A stretch of DNA of 64,000 nt, taken from JAOBAU01 sp034667465 (GTDB lineage Bacteria; Acidobacteriota; Thermoanaerobaculia; Gp7-AA8). Numbering within the stretch: position 1 is the stretch's first letter; each line of letters opens with the position of its first letter. Shown in pieces: positions 50,518-58,538 of this stretch. Location of the stretch: positions 124,001-188,000 of the forward strand of contig JAXDJV010000007.1 of NCBI GenBank assembly GCA_034667465.1. The letters are read 5' to 3'. The notes under the pieces were generated by a model that did not search any database, was not told the DNA's origin, and saw nothing but the letters and a program-made list of their open reading frames with translations. The position numbers and the translations under genes are program-made.

Positions 50518-52020
50518 CTACCGGCAGCCGCGTGCGAGCGCGCGCGCCTCGTCCGCATTCGGATAAAGCGCGTGCGCCGCGCGAGCGTGCGCGCATCGCT
50601 GCCGTCCGCGAGCGAGTCGGATGTGCAGCCGGTAGTTGCCGGGATCGAGTTTCGATGCGCGCTGCAGCGAGGCGCCGCGCGCGTACATGTCCATCGCAAC
50701 GAGTTGCGCCGCGCTGCGTGCGACTCCCGCCGCGCAGATGAAGATCACGATGAGCATCACCCACGCGCGACGTCCGCGCGGTTCCGCGTCCGGCGGCGAT
50801 AACGCGCCAAGCGTCGTGAAGACGATCAGCGCCGGCACGGCGAGCAACAGCACCGCATCGAATGCGCCGGCAACGCCTGCGCCGACGATCGTCGCGATGA
50901 GCGCGGCGGCGGCGAGACGATCGTCGACGTCCATCGATTCGCGCAATCGCCGCCAGCCATCGCGTAGCAGCGCGAGAAAAAAACACGCCATCAGAATCAC
51001 CGCGGCGAAACCACGCTCGGCGGCGAACGCGACCCAGTCGCTGCTCGGCCACGGATTCGATGTCATCCCGCTCGCGTTCTGATCGAGCGATGGATCGCTG
51101 CGCGGCGCGCGATGCGGATACTCGACCGCCCAGTTGCCGGGACCGACTCCGATGAGCGGCGACATGAACAACGAGCGCTGATACTGCACGAGTCGTCCGT
51201 GCCCGCTTCCCTCCTCGTAGTTCACGACGCCGCGCACCGATTCGAGATACGGATTCTCACTGCGCCACTGCAGCGCGTTCGGCAGCAGCAGTGCAATCGC
51301 AACGCCGGCGCCCGCGCAGACGACGAGCAGCGCGAGCCGCTTCCACAGTCGCAGCATCACCACCGCAACGACGAAGATGATGACCACGGCGCCGAACGCA
51401 AGCCACGCGGCGCGCGAGCGGGTCAGCACGAGCGCGGCCGTCACGAGCATCACGCCGATCGCGGCGCGTCGCCGCCCGCGCATCGCTGCGAGCAACACGA
51501 CCGGCAGTCCGAACGCCGCCGCATGCGCGACGAAGTTTCGATTGCCGAGCGTTCCGCCCGGCGCGCGATTGATCGCGAAGATGTCGAGCCGGATGCCGTA
51601 GGCCTGCAGCAGCGACGTGACCGCGGCAACGACGACCGCCAGCGCCATCGCGCCGGCGACCTGTCGACCGAGTCCCGCATCGCGCAACGCACGACCGACT
51701 TCGAAGAGCACGATCGCCGACGCGGTGATCGCCACCGCGCGTCCCGCCACCCAGCCGTTCGTCGCGAACAGCGCCGAGAAAATACTGACGCCGAGGAATG
51801 CGACGAGGAGTCGATTCACGCGAAGGCGGCGGATGAGCAGCAGGCCGCTGATGAGCGCCGTGAGATGCAGCACGAGCTCTTTCGGAACGAAGAAACGATC
51901 GAGGTCGAAGGCGCGATCGGTCGATGCCGCGAGGACTACTGCGATCGCGCCGAGTTGCACGACGCGAAGCGCCGCACGTTCGGCGAAGGTCGGTGATGGT
52001 GGCGCGATTTCGTCGATCAA
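50518..52020 (-). CDS. O-antigen ligase/Wzy-like membrane protein
   Basis: 500 residues with about 12 spans and one long loop. The Wzy_C/WaaL pattern is present: RAPGGTLGNRNFVAH, LTRSRAAWLA, then the large loop GHGRLVQYQRSLFMSPLIGVGPGNWAVEYP followed by FAAERGFAAVILM. These proteins ligate or polymerise lipid-linked glycans on the periplasmic face. No other glycan genes are adjacent. The C-terminal ~60 residues look like a single TPR-like helix pair (ARGASLQRASKLDPGNYRL). Confidence 0.8.
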   Translation of the reverse strand: MIDEIAPPSPTFAERAALRVVQLGAIAVVLAASTDRAFDLDRFFVPKELVLHLTALISGLLLIRRLRVNRLLVAFLGVSIFSALFATNGWVAGRAVAITASAIVLFEVGRALRDAGLGRQVAGAMALAVVVAAVTSLLQAYGIRLDIFAINRAPGGTLGNRNFVAHAAAFGLPVVLLAAMRGRRRAAIGVMLVTAALVLTRSRAAWLAFGAVVIIFVVAVVMLRLWKRLALLVVCAGAGVAIALLLPNALQWRSENPYLESVRGVVNYEEGSGHGRLVQYQRSLFMSPLIGVGPGNWAVEYPHRAPRSDPSLDQNASGMTSNPWPSSDWVAFAAERGFAAVILMACFFLALLRDGWRRLRESMDVDDRLAAAALIATIVGAGVAGAFDAVLLLAVPALIVFTTLGALSPPDAEPRGRRAWVMLIVIFICAAGVARSAAQLVAMDMYARGASLQRASKLDPGNYRLHIRLARGRQRCAHARAAHALYPNADEARALARGCR

Positions 52021-52039
52021 CGGCGCAATGAGAACACGA

Positions 52040-52261
52040 TCACTCCTTCGGAAAGTAAAACCGGAACGCCACCGCGGCGAGCGACAGGTTCGCGACGAAG
52101 AGCGACAACAGCACTTTCTCCGTTTCGCGCGACAGTCCGAGTGGCTTTTCGAACGCGAGGATCAGCACGATCGCCACCGCGACGAGCCCTACGAGACGTA
52201 GCGCGGCGCGAGCAAGAGCGTCGCGAGTTCGATCGTGCCGATCATCCTTTCTTCTCTTCAT
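52040..52261 (-). CDS. Small two-span membrane protein
   Basis: 73 residues: a basic N-terminus (MKRRKDDRHDRTRD), a first span (LVGLVAVAIVLILAF) and a second (VLLSLFVANLSLAAVAFRFYF). Encoded 19 nt upstream of the O-antigen ligase-like gene on the same strand. No recognised family. Confidence 0.55.
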   Translation of the reverse strand: MKRRKDDRHDRTRDALARAALRLVGLVAVAIVLILAFEKPLGLSRETEKVLLSLFVANLSLAAVAFRFYFPKE

Positions 52262-52352
52262 TCACGCCTCCCGTTGACAACTGTCGCTAACGATGACGCC
52301 CGAGCCGTCTACGACCATAAGGCTACGGCGAGTTGTCTTAAATCCCCAACTA

Positions 52353-52366
52353 GACTCGATGGAGTC
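52353..52366 (+). promoter_or_regulatory. GACTC-N4-GAGTC inverted repeat before XRE/S24 gene 1
   Basis: GACTC GATG GAGTC ends immediately before the ATG at 52367. A longer version, TGACTCG CATC CGAGTCA, precedes the paralogue (53251-53268), and GAGTCAT recurs at 53292 and directly at the second start codon. Candidate autoregulatory operator. Confidence 0.45.
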
Positions 52367-53227
52367 ATGGAAATACCGCCGAGCGACGGCGTCCGCGACA
52401 TGCGCACGCTCGCGCAACGCGTCCATCGGCGATGGCTCGAGTTCCGCCGCCGTAATCCCGGCATGAGTGTGCCGATCGGCGACACTCTTTCGCGGATTCT
52501 CGAGCACGCGCCCGGCTATCAGTCGCCGCGAAAACGGGCGCCGTTTCGGCAGCGCCAGCCGCTGCGCAATCCCGGGATCTTCACCGTTCAGGAGATCGCC
52601 GCAACGCTGCAAACGACCGTCGGAGATCTGCTCGGCGAGCCCGGCTACACATCGGTGCGCGATTTCATCACGCCCGCCGAGCGACGGAAGCTGCGCGATG
52701 CGCTCGCACTGCTCAGCGATCTCTTCGATCTCGAGGACGAATCGCTCGTCTCCTCCGACGATAACGACGCAGCAGCCGCGCCGTTCGTCATCGCGCCGGC
52801 CGACTTCATCGCGCGCGATCACGATTACCCCGAGCCATTGCACGCGTGGCTGATCCCGCAATCGCCGCGCAATGTCGCTGCTGCAGTTGAGTCGTTGCGG
52901 GAAGTGCGCGACTCGCGGCTGCGCGTCGTTCGCGTCATCGGCGATTCGATGGAGCCGCTGCTTTGCAATGGCGCGAAGGTCGTCGTCGACACGACGCGCA
53001 CGACGCCATCGGACGGCGACGTCGCAGCCATCTACGTCCGCGGAAGCGGCGGTTTGCTCGGCGTCTGGAGGATGCGCGACGGCGAGCCGCGGCTCGAGAA
53101 GTCGAATCCACAGGGAGGAGTGATCGCACTCCCGCCGCACGATCAATGGTTCGTATGGGGAATCGTGACGATGGTCGTCGAGGCTGCGAAGCGACATCCA
53201 CGCATCGTAGCGACGCGTGACTTGTGA
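52367..53227 (+). CDS. XRE-type regulator with S24/LexA-like domain, paralogue 1
   Basis: 286 residues. N-terminal ~90 residues include FTVQEIAATLQTTVGDLLGEPGY, the end of a Cro/CI-type helix-turn-helix. The C-terminal domain is S24/LexA-like with RVIGDSMEPLLCNGAKVVVD and DGDVAAIYV. The Ser is present but the position of the catalytic Lys (about 37 residues later) reads LLGVWRM, so autoproteolysis is unlikely. Probably a DNA-binding regulator that senses a ligand or partner. Followed by a paralogue 133 bp downstream. Confidence 0.75.
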   Translation: MEIPPSDGVRDMRTLAQRVHRRWLEFRRRNPGMSVPIGDTLSRILEHAPGYQSPRKRAPFRQRQPLRNPGIFTVQEIAATLQTTVGDLLGEPGYTSVRDFITPAERRKLRDALALLSDLFDLEDESLVSSDDNDAAAAPFVIAPADFIARDHDYPEPLHAWLIPQSPRNVAAAVESLREVRDSRLRVVRVIGDSMEPLLCNGAKVVVDTTRTTPSDGDVAAIYVRGSGGLLGVWRMRDGEPRLEKSNPQGGVIALPPHDQWFVWGIVTMVVEAAKRHPRIVATRDL

Positions 53228-53250
53228 GCAATATACTGCTACCGCGCAAT

Positions 53251-53268
53251 TGACTCGCATCCGAGTCA
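53251..53268 (+). promoter_or_regulatory. Inverted repeat before XRE/S24 gene 2
   Basis: TGACTCG-CATC-CGAGTCA, a perfect 7-bp palindrome with a 4-nt centre, about 95 bp before the second regulator's start. It shares GACTC...GAGTC with the site before the first regulator. Confidence 0.5.
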
Positions 53269-53360
53269 GCTGGTGGAAATAGGCAATAAAGGAGTCATTG
53301 CCTTGCGGACCCACCATGAAAAGCCGGCACAATCGGCCGATTCCAGGTAACTTAAGAGTC

Positions 53361-54242
53361 ATGCGAAGCGGCGAACGGCGCGGCGGATCGGCCCGCGATA
53401 TCGCGACTCTGGCGAAACGGGTCCACGATCAGTGGCTGGCGTGGCGCCGTCGTCACGCCGGAATGTCGATCCCGGTCGACGACACGCTGTCACGCCTTTT
53501 CGAGAACGTTCCCGAATATCGTCCGCTCCGCGAGCGCTCGCCGGATCGGAAGGAACGCGCCGCCAAAATCCCCGGCGTCTTCAAACTGCAACAGATCGCC
53601 GACATGCTCGACACGACCGTCGGCAATCTCCTCGGCGAGCCCGGCTACGAATCGCCGCGCGATCTCGTCACCACCGCGCAACGCCGCACGCTGCGCGAAG
53701 CGATGCTCATCCTTCGCGACCTCTTCGACCTCGACGACGAGTCACTCGAAGCGATCGAAGAGCCGCAGCAATATCGTTTCTCCGTTTCCGCAAACGACTT
53801 CATCGAGCGCGATCACGACTATCCGCGCACGCTCCACGCGTGGGTCGTCCCCGAGCTCCCCGCCTCTGCCGGTAACGGCGGCGCCGAGCCCGACCTGACG
53901 CTCACCTCCGCGCAGATTCTCCATTCAGTGCGCGAAGTGTGGGACTCGCGCCTCCAGGTCGTGCGCGTCATCGGCGACTCAATGTCACCCGAGCTGCGCC
54001 ACGGATGGAAGGTGCTCGTCGACACCGAGCTGACGCGCCCAGCCCCCGAAGCCCTCGTCGCCGTTTACATGAAAGATGAAGGCGGAATCCTCGGCCGCTG
54101 GCACCTGGATGACGGCCGCCCATCCCTCCGCAAAACGAATCCCGAATTCGCCACGATCATCCTCGGCCCGCCGAATGAGTGGACGTTGTGGGGAACAGTG
54201 ACGAAGGTGGTCGAGGCGCCGGTCGCGCTGCGGGGCGCGTGA
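53361..54242 (+). CDS. XRE-type regulator with S24/LexA-like domain, paralogue 2
   Basis: 293 residues, about 45% identical by eye to the preceding protein over its whole length: LAKRVHDQWLAWRRRHAGMSIPVDDTLSRL, FKLQQIADMLDTTVGNLLGEPGYESPRDL, IERDHDYPRTLHAW and VIGDSMSPELRHGWKVLVD. The catalytic Lys is again missing (GILGRWHL). A tandem duplication that has diverged; both retain the Ser and the wing-like EWTLWGTVTKVVEA ending. The ATG at 53361 follows GAGTC directly, with no Shine-Dalgarno. Confidence 0.75.
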   Translation: MRSGERRGGSARDIATLAKRVHDQWLAWRRRHAGMSIPVDDTLSRLFENVPEYRPLRERSPDRKERAAKIPGVFKLQQIADMLDTTVGNLLGEPGYESPRDLVTTAQRRTLREAMLILRDLFDLDDESLEAIEEPQQYRFSVSANDFIERDHDYPRTLHAWVVPELPASAGNGGAEPDLTLTSAQILHSVREVWDSRLQVVRVIGDSMSPELRHGWKVLVDTELTRPAPEALVAVYMKDEGGILGRWHLDDGRPSLRKTNPEFATIILGPPNEWTLWGTVTKVVEAPVALRGA

Positions 54243-54278
54243 CGCGAGACGAGGCTACCGATGCCGGAAGGCGCCTCA

Positions 54279-54331
54279 GTGTGGGGGCGGCCGCTTCGGC
54301 CGCCAGGACGGGCCAAGCGGCCGCCCCCACA
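54279..54331. repeat. GGGGGCGGCCGC palindromic repeat, copy 2
   Basis: Arms GTGTGGGGGCGGCCGCTT and AAGCGGCCGCCCCCACA flank a short centre that itself repeats CGGCCGCC. The left part is nearly identical to 1485-1510. It lies between the second XRE/S24 gene and a truncated toxin frame, whose last codons end at its border. Confidence 0.8.
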
Positions 54332-54334
54332 TTT

Positions 54335-54406
54335 CTACCATCGTTTCGCCTCGGCCACTTCGCGCGCCACGCTCTGCGTGAACGCGACGGTGAATCGATC
54401 GCTCAC
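54335..54406 (-). pseudogene. Truncated ParE-like toxin remnant
   Basis: A GTG overlapping the antitoxin stop (GTGA) opens a 23-residue frame, SDRFTVAFTQSVAREVAEAKRW, which matches the N-terminus of ParE/RelE toxins (beta strand, then a helix ending in AxxWY). It meets a TAG at 54335-54337, four bases before the palindromic repeat at 54279-54331. The remaining ~70 codons are absent. I infer that the element inserted in, or replaced, the toxin gene. Confidence 0.6.
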
Positions 54407-54624
54407 TCGACGTCTCGAAACGTCCGAAGCACATCCTCAGCCGGTATCAGCTCGCCGCGGTCCGCCTGCGCGAGCGAAATCAAGAGCTCAGCTTCGGCCG
54501 TCGCGTCGAGCTCGAAGCTCTCGTCGACATCTCTGGCGAGCACTGTGACACTCGAGCCTTCAGGCAGCAGCTCGCCTTCGACGACGATTCGACCCGAAAC
54601 GACTTTGCCTGACGTGACGCGCAT
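54403..54624 (-). CDS. Orphan antitoxin-like protein
   Basis: 73 residues: MRVTSGKVVSGRIVVEGELL, PEGSSVTVLARDVDESFELD, then a helical EAELLISLAQADRGELIPAEDVLRTFR. This arrangement is common in antitoxins encoded before ParE-type toxins. A TAGAAT -10 box lies nine bases before the ATG, so the mRNA is nearly leaderless. The partner toxin is broken, leaving the antitoxin alone; it may still bind DNA or related toxins. Confidence 0.7.
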   Translation of the reverse strand: MRVTSGKVVSGRIVVEGELLPEGSSVTVLARDVDESFELDATAEAELLISLAQADRGELIPAEDVLRTFRDVE

Positions 54625-54648
54625 GATCGCCCCATTCTATCCCGCGCT

Positions 54649-55221
54649 CTACCGCGCCAGCTCCGCCGCCATCCGATCCGCGAGCGCGGCGAGCGCCTGA
54701 CTCATCCCGGTCGCGATGTTCGCGCTGTCGAGCGATGGCACATCGATCGTGATCCGCTCGTGATGCGTGACATCCGCGCGGGTTCCTTCGCGCAACACCC
54801 AGCGGCCATCGAGCACCACGACGTTGCCCGGTCCGGCGGCGAACTCTTCGAGGACGACGTCGATCGATCGTGTTGGTGCGAGCGGTTTCGCGGCGCCGGG
54901 GAGGATCACCATTCCTTCGGGTAATCGCGCGGCGAGATCGAAGGCGAGCGTGTGCAGCGCTAGTGGCTGCAGCGATGCGGACCATTGTTCCGCGGAACGA
55001 ATCTGCAGCTGATGATCGGCCTGGCGCACCACGACTTCTCTTCGATCGAGACCGGGCGGGAGCTCGACACCTTCAATTGCAACCGGCAGTCCGCGAGCGG
55101 CGGTGACGGACGCTGGCGCGCTTCGGTCGAGCGAATAGAAGCGGCTTTGCGAGCGCGAGAAAAACGAGCAGCCGCCGGCGCACAACAACAAGAGCACGAT
55201 CATCATCCGGCGGAATCTCAT
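54649..55221 (-). CDS. pqiC: PqiC-like ABC-type auxiliary lipoprotein
   Basis: 190 residues. Lipoprotein signal with lipobox CAGGC (Cys at residue 18), then SRFYSLDRSAP, PVAIEGVELPPGLDRREVVVR, LQIRSAEQWSASLQPLA and a C-terminal helix ADRMAAELA, as in PqiC/DUF330 proteins. PqiC sits at the outer membrane and caps the PqiB needle. The start overlaps pqiB by 4 nt. Confidence 0.85.
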   Translation of the reverse strand: MRFRRMMIVLLLLCAGGCSFFSRSQSRFYSLDRSAPASVTAARGLPVAIEGVELPPGLDRREVVVRQADHQLQIRSAEQWSASLQPLALHTLAFDLAARLPEGMVILPGAAKPLAPTRSIDVVLEEFAAGPGNVVVLDGRWVLREGTRADVTHHERITIDVPSLDSANIATGMSQALAALADRMAAELAR

Positions 55222-56987
55222 TTCGCTTTTCCTCTCCCCTTCAGCAACGCGTCGGGATTCTCTTCGAGGTACGACGCCAGTCCGCGCACCGCTTCGGCGG
55301 CGCGCGTCAGCTCTTTGATCAGCGTGCCGAGGTCGTAGTTCTGGCGCGCGGAGCTGCCCATCAGTTGCTCCGCTCTCTTCGCCGCCGCTTCCGCGGAATC
55401 GGCAGTGCTGCGCAGGCTGTCGACGATCGGCTGGACATTCTGTTTGACCGTGTTCGCCGCTGATTCGGCGGACGTCGCGGCATTGCGCAGACTGCCGACG
55501 ATCGGTCCGACATTCTCGCGCGTCGTGGCCGTGATCTTCTCGACGTCGGCGAGTGAGCGATTCAGCCGCTGCAGACTCTGATCGAGAATCGGATCGTGCA
55601 CGAGCGTGTCGAGTCGCAGCGCGGTGCTGCGCAGATGGCCGGCGATTTCTTCGATCGGCAGATTGCGAATGCGGCCCGCGACGTCATTGATTGCGGAGAG
55701 CGCTCCTTCGATTCCGCTTCCGGCCGATGCTGCGGGAACGATCGGCGGATCGTTCGTCGTGACGAGACGTCCGGAGCCGGGTGACGCAACCATATCGAGC
55801 GAAATGCCGCTCGCGCCCGGAAGCACGAGACTCGTCGACAGCGTCGCGCGCATTCCTTTCTGCACGAGTCGCTGCAACACGTCGTTCGTTCGAACACGCA
55901 CATCTTCGCGCGTCGTCGAAGATGCGATATCGATGTGCAGCAGACGCGGATCGATCTCGAACGTGACCGGCGTCTCGAGGCTCGCACTCTCCGGTACGTA
56001 GCGAAGATTGACATCGCGCACGTGTCCGATCTGCACGCCTTTCATCTGCACCGAGGTGCCGGCAGTCAGTCCTTTGACGCTGCCCGGGAAGTAGGTCATG
56101 TATGTCATATGCGGACCGTCAGCGGCCGCGATCGCTGTCGCTTCGGAGTCGTAGAGCTCGAAGTGCGAGCCGGCGGCGACTTCATCGCCGGCAAGAACTT
56201 CGGGTGTGTAGAAGGCGATCGGCGCGGTGAGCAGCGAACCGATCGACGCGCCGCCGAGGGAGAGCCCGCCGCCGCCGAGGGAAACGTTCAGACCGCCGCC
56301 GCGCCAGAAGCGCGTGCTGCGGCGAACTTCGCTCGCGAATCGCTGCACGACGAGCGCATGCACGGCCGTGACGCCGGTCTTGTCGTTGTATTCGGCGCCG
56401 AGGACGCGACCGACGCGGATGCCGCGGAAGAGCACCGGCGAACCGACTGCGATCGAGCCGAGGCCGCGCGCTTCGAGGATATATGTGCGCCCGGCTTCGG
56501 GCGGCGTCAGGATCGGCGCGTACTCCTGTCCGGCAAACTCGCGGATGTTCTCTTCCTTTCCTTCACCCTCGGCCGGCGCGATGCCGACGTACGTGCCGCC
56601 GAGGAGACTGCCGATGCCGCCGCTCTCGAGTCCCGGCTCGACGATCCAGAACTTCGTCCCCTTGCGCAACGCGTGATTCATCGACGCGTCCATCGAGATT
56701 CGGACGACTACCTGGCGGAGATTTTCATCGATGGTGATCTTCTGAACGGTTCCCACTTTCGCGCCGCGGAATCGCACCGGACTGTATCGATCGAGACCGC
56801 GCGCGTCGGAGAACCGGACCGTGATGTCGCCGCCGCCGAACCCGTAACGAACGACGAGCCATCCCGCGAAAAAAATCGCCAGCGCGGGAACGATCCAGAC
56901 CCACGGCGTCCATTTGGCGAGATGAACTTTCGCCTCCGGCGGCGGCTCACTCCTGCGTTCCTCGGCGTGCTGATCGTACTCACTCAT
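55218..56987 (-). CDS. pqiB: PqiB-like MCE protein (three MlaD domains)
   Basis: 589 residues. One N-terminal membrane span (WVWIVPALAIFFAGWLVV), then three MCE domains recognised by FSDARGLDRYSPVRFRGAKVG, LEARGLGSIAVGSPVLFRGIRVG and FPGSVKGLTAGTSVQMKGVQIG, and a long C-terminal coiled coil (about 440-560). PqiB forms a periplasm-spanning tube for lipid transport. Longer than usual PqiB because of an extended coiled coil. Overlaps pqiA and pqiC by 4 nt. The ATG at 56987 is used; the long upstream frame is out of register with pqiA. Confidence 0.9.
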   Translation of the reverse strand: MSEYDQHAEERRSEPPPEAKVHLAKWTPWVWIVPALAIFFAGWLVVRYGFGGGDITVRFSDARGLDRYSPVRFRGAKVGTVQKITIDENLRQVVVRISMDASMNHALRKGTKFWIVEPGLESGGIGSLLGGTYVGIAPAEGEGKEENIREFAGQEYAPILTPPEAGRTYILEARGLGSIAVGSPVLFRGIRVGRVLGAEYNDKTGVTAVHALVVQRFASEVRRSTRFWRGGGLNVSLGGGGLSLGGASIGSLLTAPIAFYTPEVLAGDEVAAGSHFELYDSEATAIAAADGPHMTYMTYFPGSVKGLTAGTSVQMKGVQIGHVRDVNLRYVPESASLETPVTFEIDPRLLHIDIASSTTREDVRVRTNDVLQRLVQKGMRATLSTSLVLPGASGISLDMVASPGSGRLVTTNDPPIVPAASAGSGIEGALSAINDVAGRIRNLPIEEIAGHLRSTALRLDTLVHDPILDQSLQRLNRSLADVEKITATTRENVGPIVGSLRNAATSAESAANTVKQNVQPIVDSLRSTADSAEAAAKRAEQLMGSSARQNYDLGTLIKELTRAAEAVRGLASYLEENPDALLKGRGKAK

Positions 56988-58219
56988 GTCGCTTCTTCTC
57001 CGGCGGTCTTCCACATCAAACGCGGCTCGAAATAGCGGACCGCGAACGTAATGAGCACGATGATCATGAAGAGCGGCGTCGCGCCCGGGCCGGCGACGAT
57101 GTCGTCGATGCCGCGGAAGTCGACGATCGGCGCGGCGAGTGCGGCGATGAACGGGATGATCATCGGCCAGCGCGCGAGGCGATGCAGCACGCGATACGCG
57201 CGAGTGCGAAGAATCAGCCCTTTCTTCTTCGGAAAGCGGACGCGCGCGAGAAGCCACAGCAATCCGAACAGCTCGACGAACGGGATGACGACGCCGGCGA
57301 TCAGGATCACCGCGCCGATCTGCCAGTAGCCGCGATCGGCGAGGAGCTGCACGGTGCCGAGCACCGTGTGCTCGAGCACGCCGGTGAGCTGATCGTTCAC
57401 CATGATCGACGCCGAATACGCGGGAAGGAGCAGCGGGATCGCGGCGGCGACCGCACCGAGCGCCGGTGCGAACCGCGGCGTGATGTCGCGATCGAGCCTG
57501 CTGCCGCAACGCGGGCAGGCATCGCCGGGACGACGATCCATCACCGCCAGCTCGCAAACGTCGCACGATGCGAGATGGCGAACCGGCGGCGCGACGCTGT
57601 CGGGATAGATCTCGTTCCAGACCGCGCGGCGATCGAGCGTGCGGTCGCCGAGAAATGTGAGCGCCGCGACCGCGAGATAGCACCACGCGCCGACGCGCAC
57701 CGTGACGTCGGCGGAAATGTCGGCGCGGTAGTAGGCGACGACGCCGGCAATGACGACGATGTCGGTCATGCTCCAGAGCCGCAGCTCTTCGCTCCAGCGG
57801 AAGATGCGGCCGCGCTGCGGGACCTTCCACTTCCAACGCAGCGACAGAAACACGACGATCTGAAACGTCGCGCGCAATGCGGGAAAGAGAAACGCGAAGA
57901 AGAGAAAGCCGAATGCGAACGGGAACCATACTTCGCTGTAGATCACCGGCACGCTCGACACGAGACGGCTCTCATCGGACAGAAGATGTTTGATCGTCGA
58001 ATCGAGCAGCGGCATGAAGACCGCCGGCGGCAGCAGGATGAAGATCGCCATCGAGCACGCGAGCGGAAGATCGAACGCGCGCGAGCGATGCGCGAGCAGG
58101 CGGTCGCAGCGAACGCATTCCGCCTCCGCGCCGGGCGGCAGCGCGGGGATGCTCTGCGTCCGGCCGCAGTCGGCGCAGGTGATCGTCACGGATGTCGCGT
58201 CTCGCACGTTGGCCACCAA
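56984..58219 (-). CDS. pqiA: PqiA-like membrane protein with two zinc-ribbon motifs
   Basis: 411 residues from TTG (58219) or GTG (58216). Two similar halves, each opening with a rubredoxin-like pair of CxxC motifs (CADCGRT..CVRCDRL and CDVCELA..CPRCGSR) followed by four spans, including PLLLPAYSASIMVNDQLTG and IPFVELFGLLWLL. PqiA is the inner-membrane partner of PqiB. First gene of the operon. The start codon is uncertain. Confidence 0.88.
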   Translation of the reverse strand: MVANVRDATSVTITCADCGRTQSIPALPPGAEAECVRCDRLLAHRSRAFDLPLACSMAIFILLPPAVFMPLLDSTIKHLLSDESRLVSSVPVIYSEVWFPFAFGFLFFAFLFPALRATFQIVVFLSLRWKWKVPQRGRIFRWSEELRLWSMTDIVVIAGVVAYYRADISADVTVRVGAWCYLAVAALTFLGDRTLDRRAVWNEIYPDSVAPPVRHLASCDVCELAVMDRRPGDACPRCGSRLDRDITPRFAPALGAVAAAIPLLLPAYSASIMVNDQLTGVLEHTVLGTVQLLADRGYWQIGAVILIAGVVIPFVELFGLLWLLARVRFPKKKGLILRTRAYRVLHRLARWPMIIPFIAALAAPIVDFRGIDDIVAGPGATPLFMIIVLITFAVRYFEPRLMWKTAGEEAT

Positions 58220-58256
58220 ACATGGCCACTCTTTGCAAGACGAGTTCCGAGCGAGC

Positions 58257-58538
58257 TTAACCGCCGCTCAGCGCGGGAAGAATGACGATCTCGGAGCCGT
58301 CGCGAACAGCGGTCCGGAAGCCATCCAGGAAGCGGATGTTCTCGCCGTCGACGAAGATATTGAGGTGCGGCCGCAGTTCGCCGAGCTCGGTTACGACGCG
58401 ATCGCGAAACGCCGGGCACTCCGCCCAAAGCAGCGACAACGCGTCTGCGAGCGAGCCCGCGCTGCGCTCGATGCGCACTTCGCTGCGATTGCCGGCGAGC
58501 TCGCGCAGCGGTCCGGAGATGACGAAGTTGAGCGCCAT
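58257..58538 (-). CDS. MoaD/ThiS-like ubiquitin-fold protein
   Basis: 93 residues ending in the ALSGG C-terminus required for adenylation by an E1-like enzyme. Features: FVISGPLRELAG, LGELRPHLNIFVDGENIRF and DGSEIVILPALSGG. No molybdopterin or thiamine genes are nearby; the protein is coupled with the BNR-repeat protein (start overlaps its stop). A sulfur-carrier role is inferred from the GG end. Confidence 0.85.
   Translation of the reverse strand: MALNFVISGPLRELAGNRSEVRIERSAGSLADALSLLWAECPAFRDRVVTELGELRPHLNIFVDGENIRFLDGFRTAVRDGSEIVILPALSGG

Noticed and set aside
56988..57929. N-terminal extension of the pqiB frame
   Set aside because: The extension is Arg/His-rich shadow sequence inside pqiA; PqiB begins naturally at the ATG overlapping the pqiA stop.
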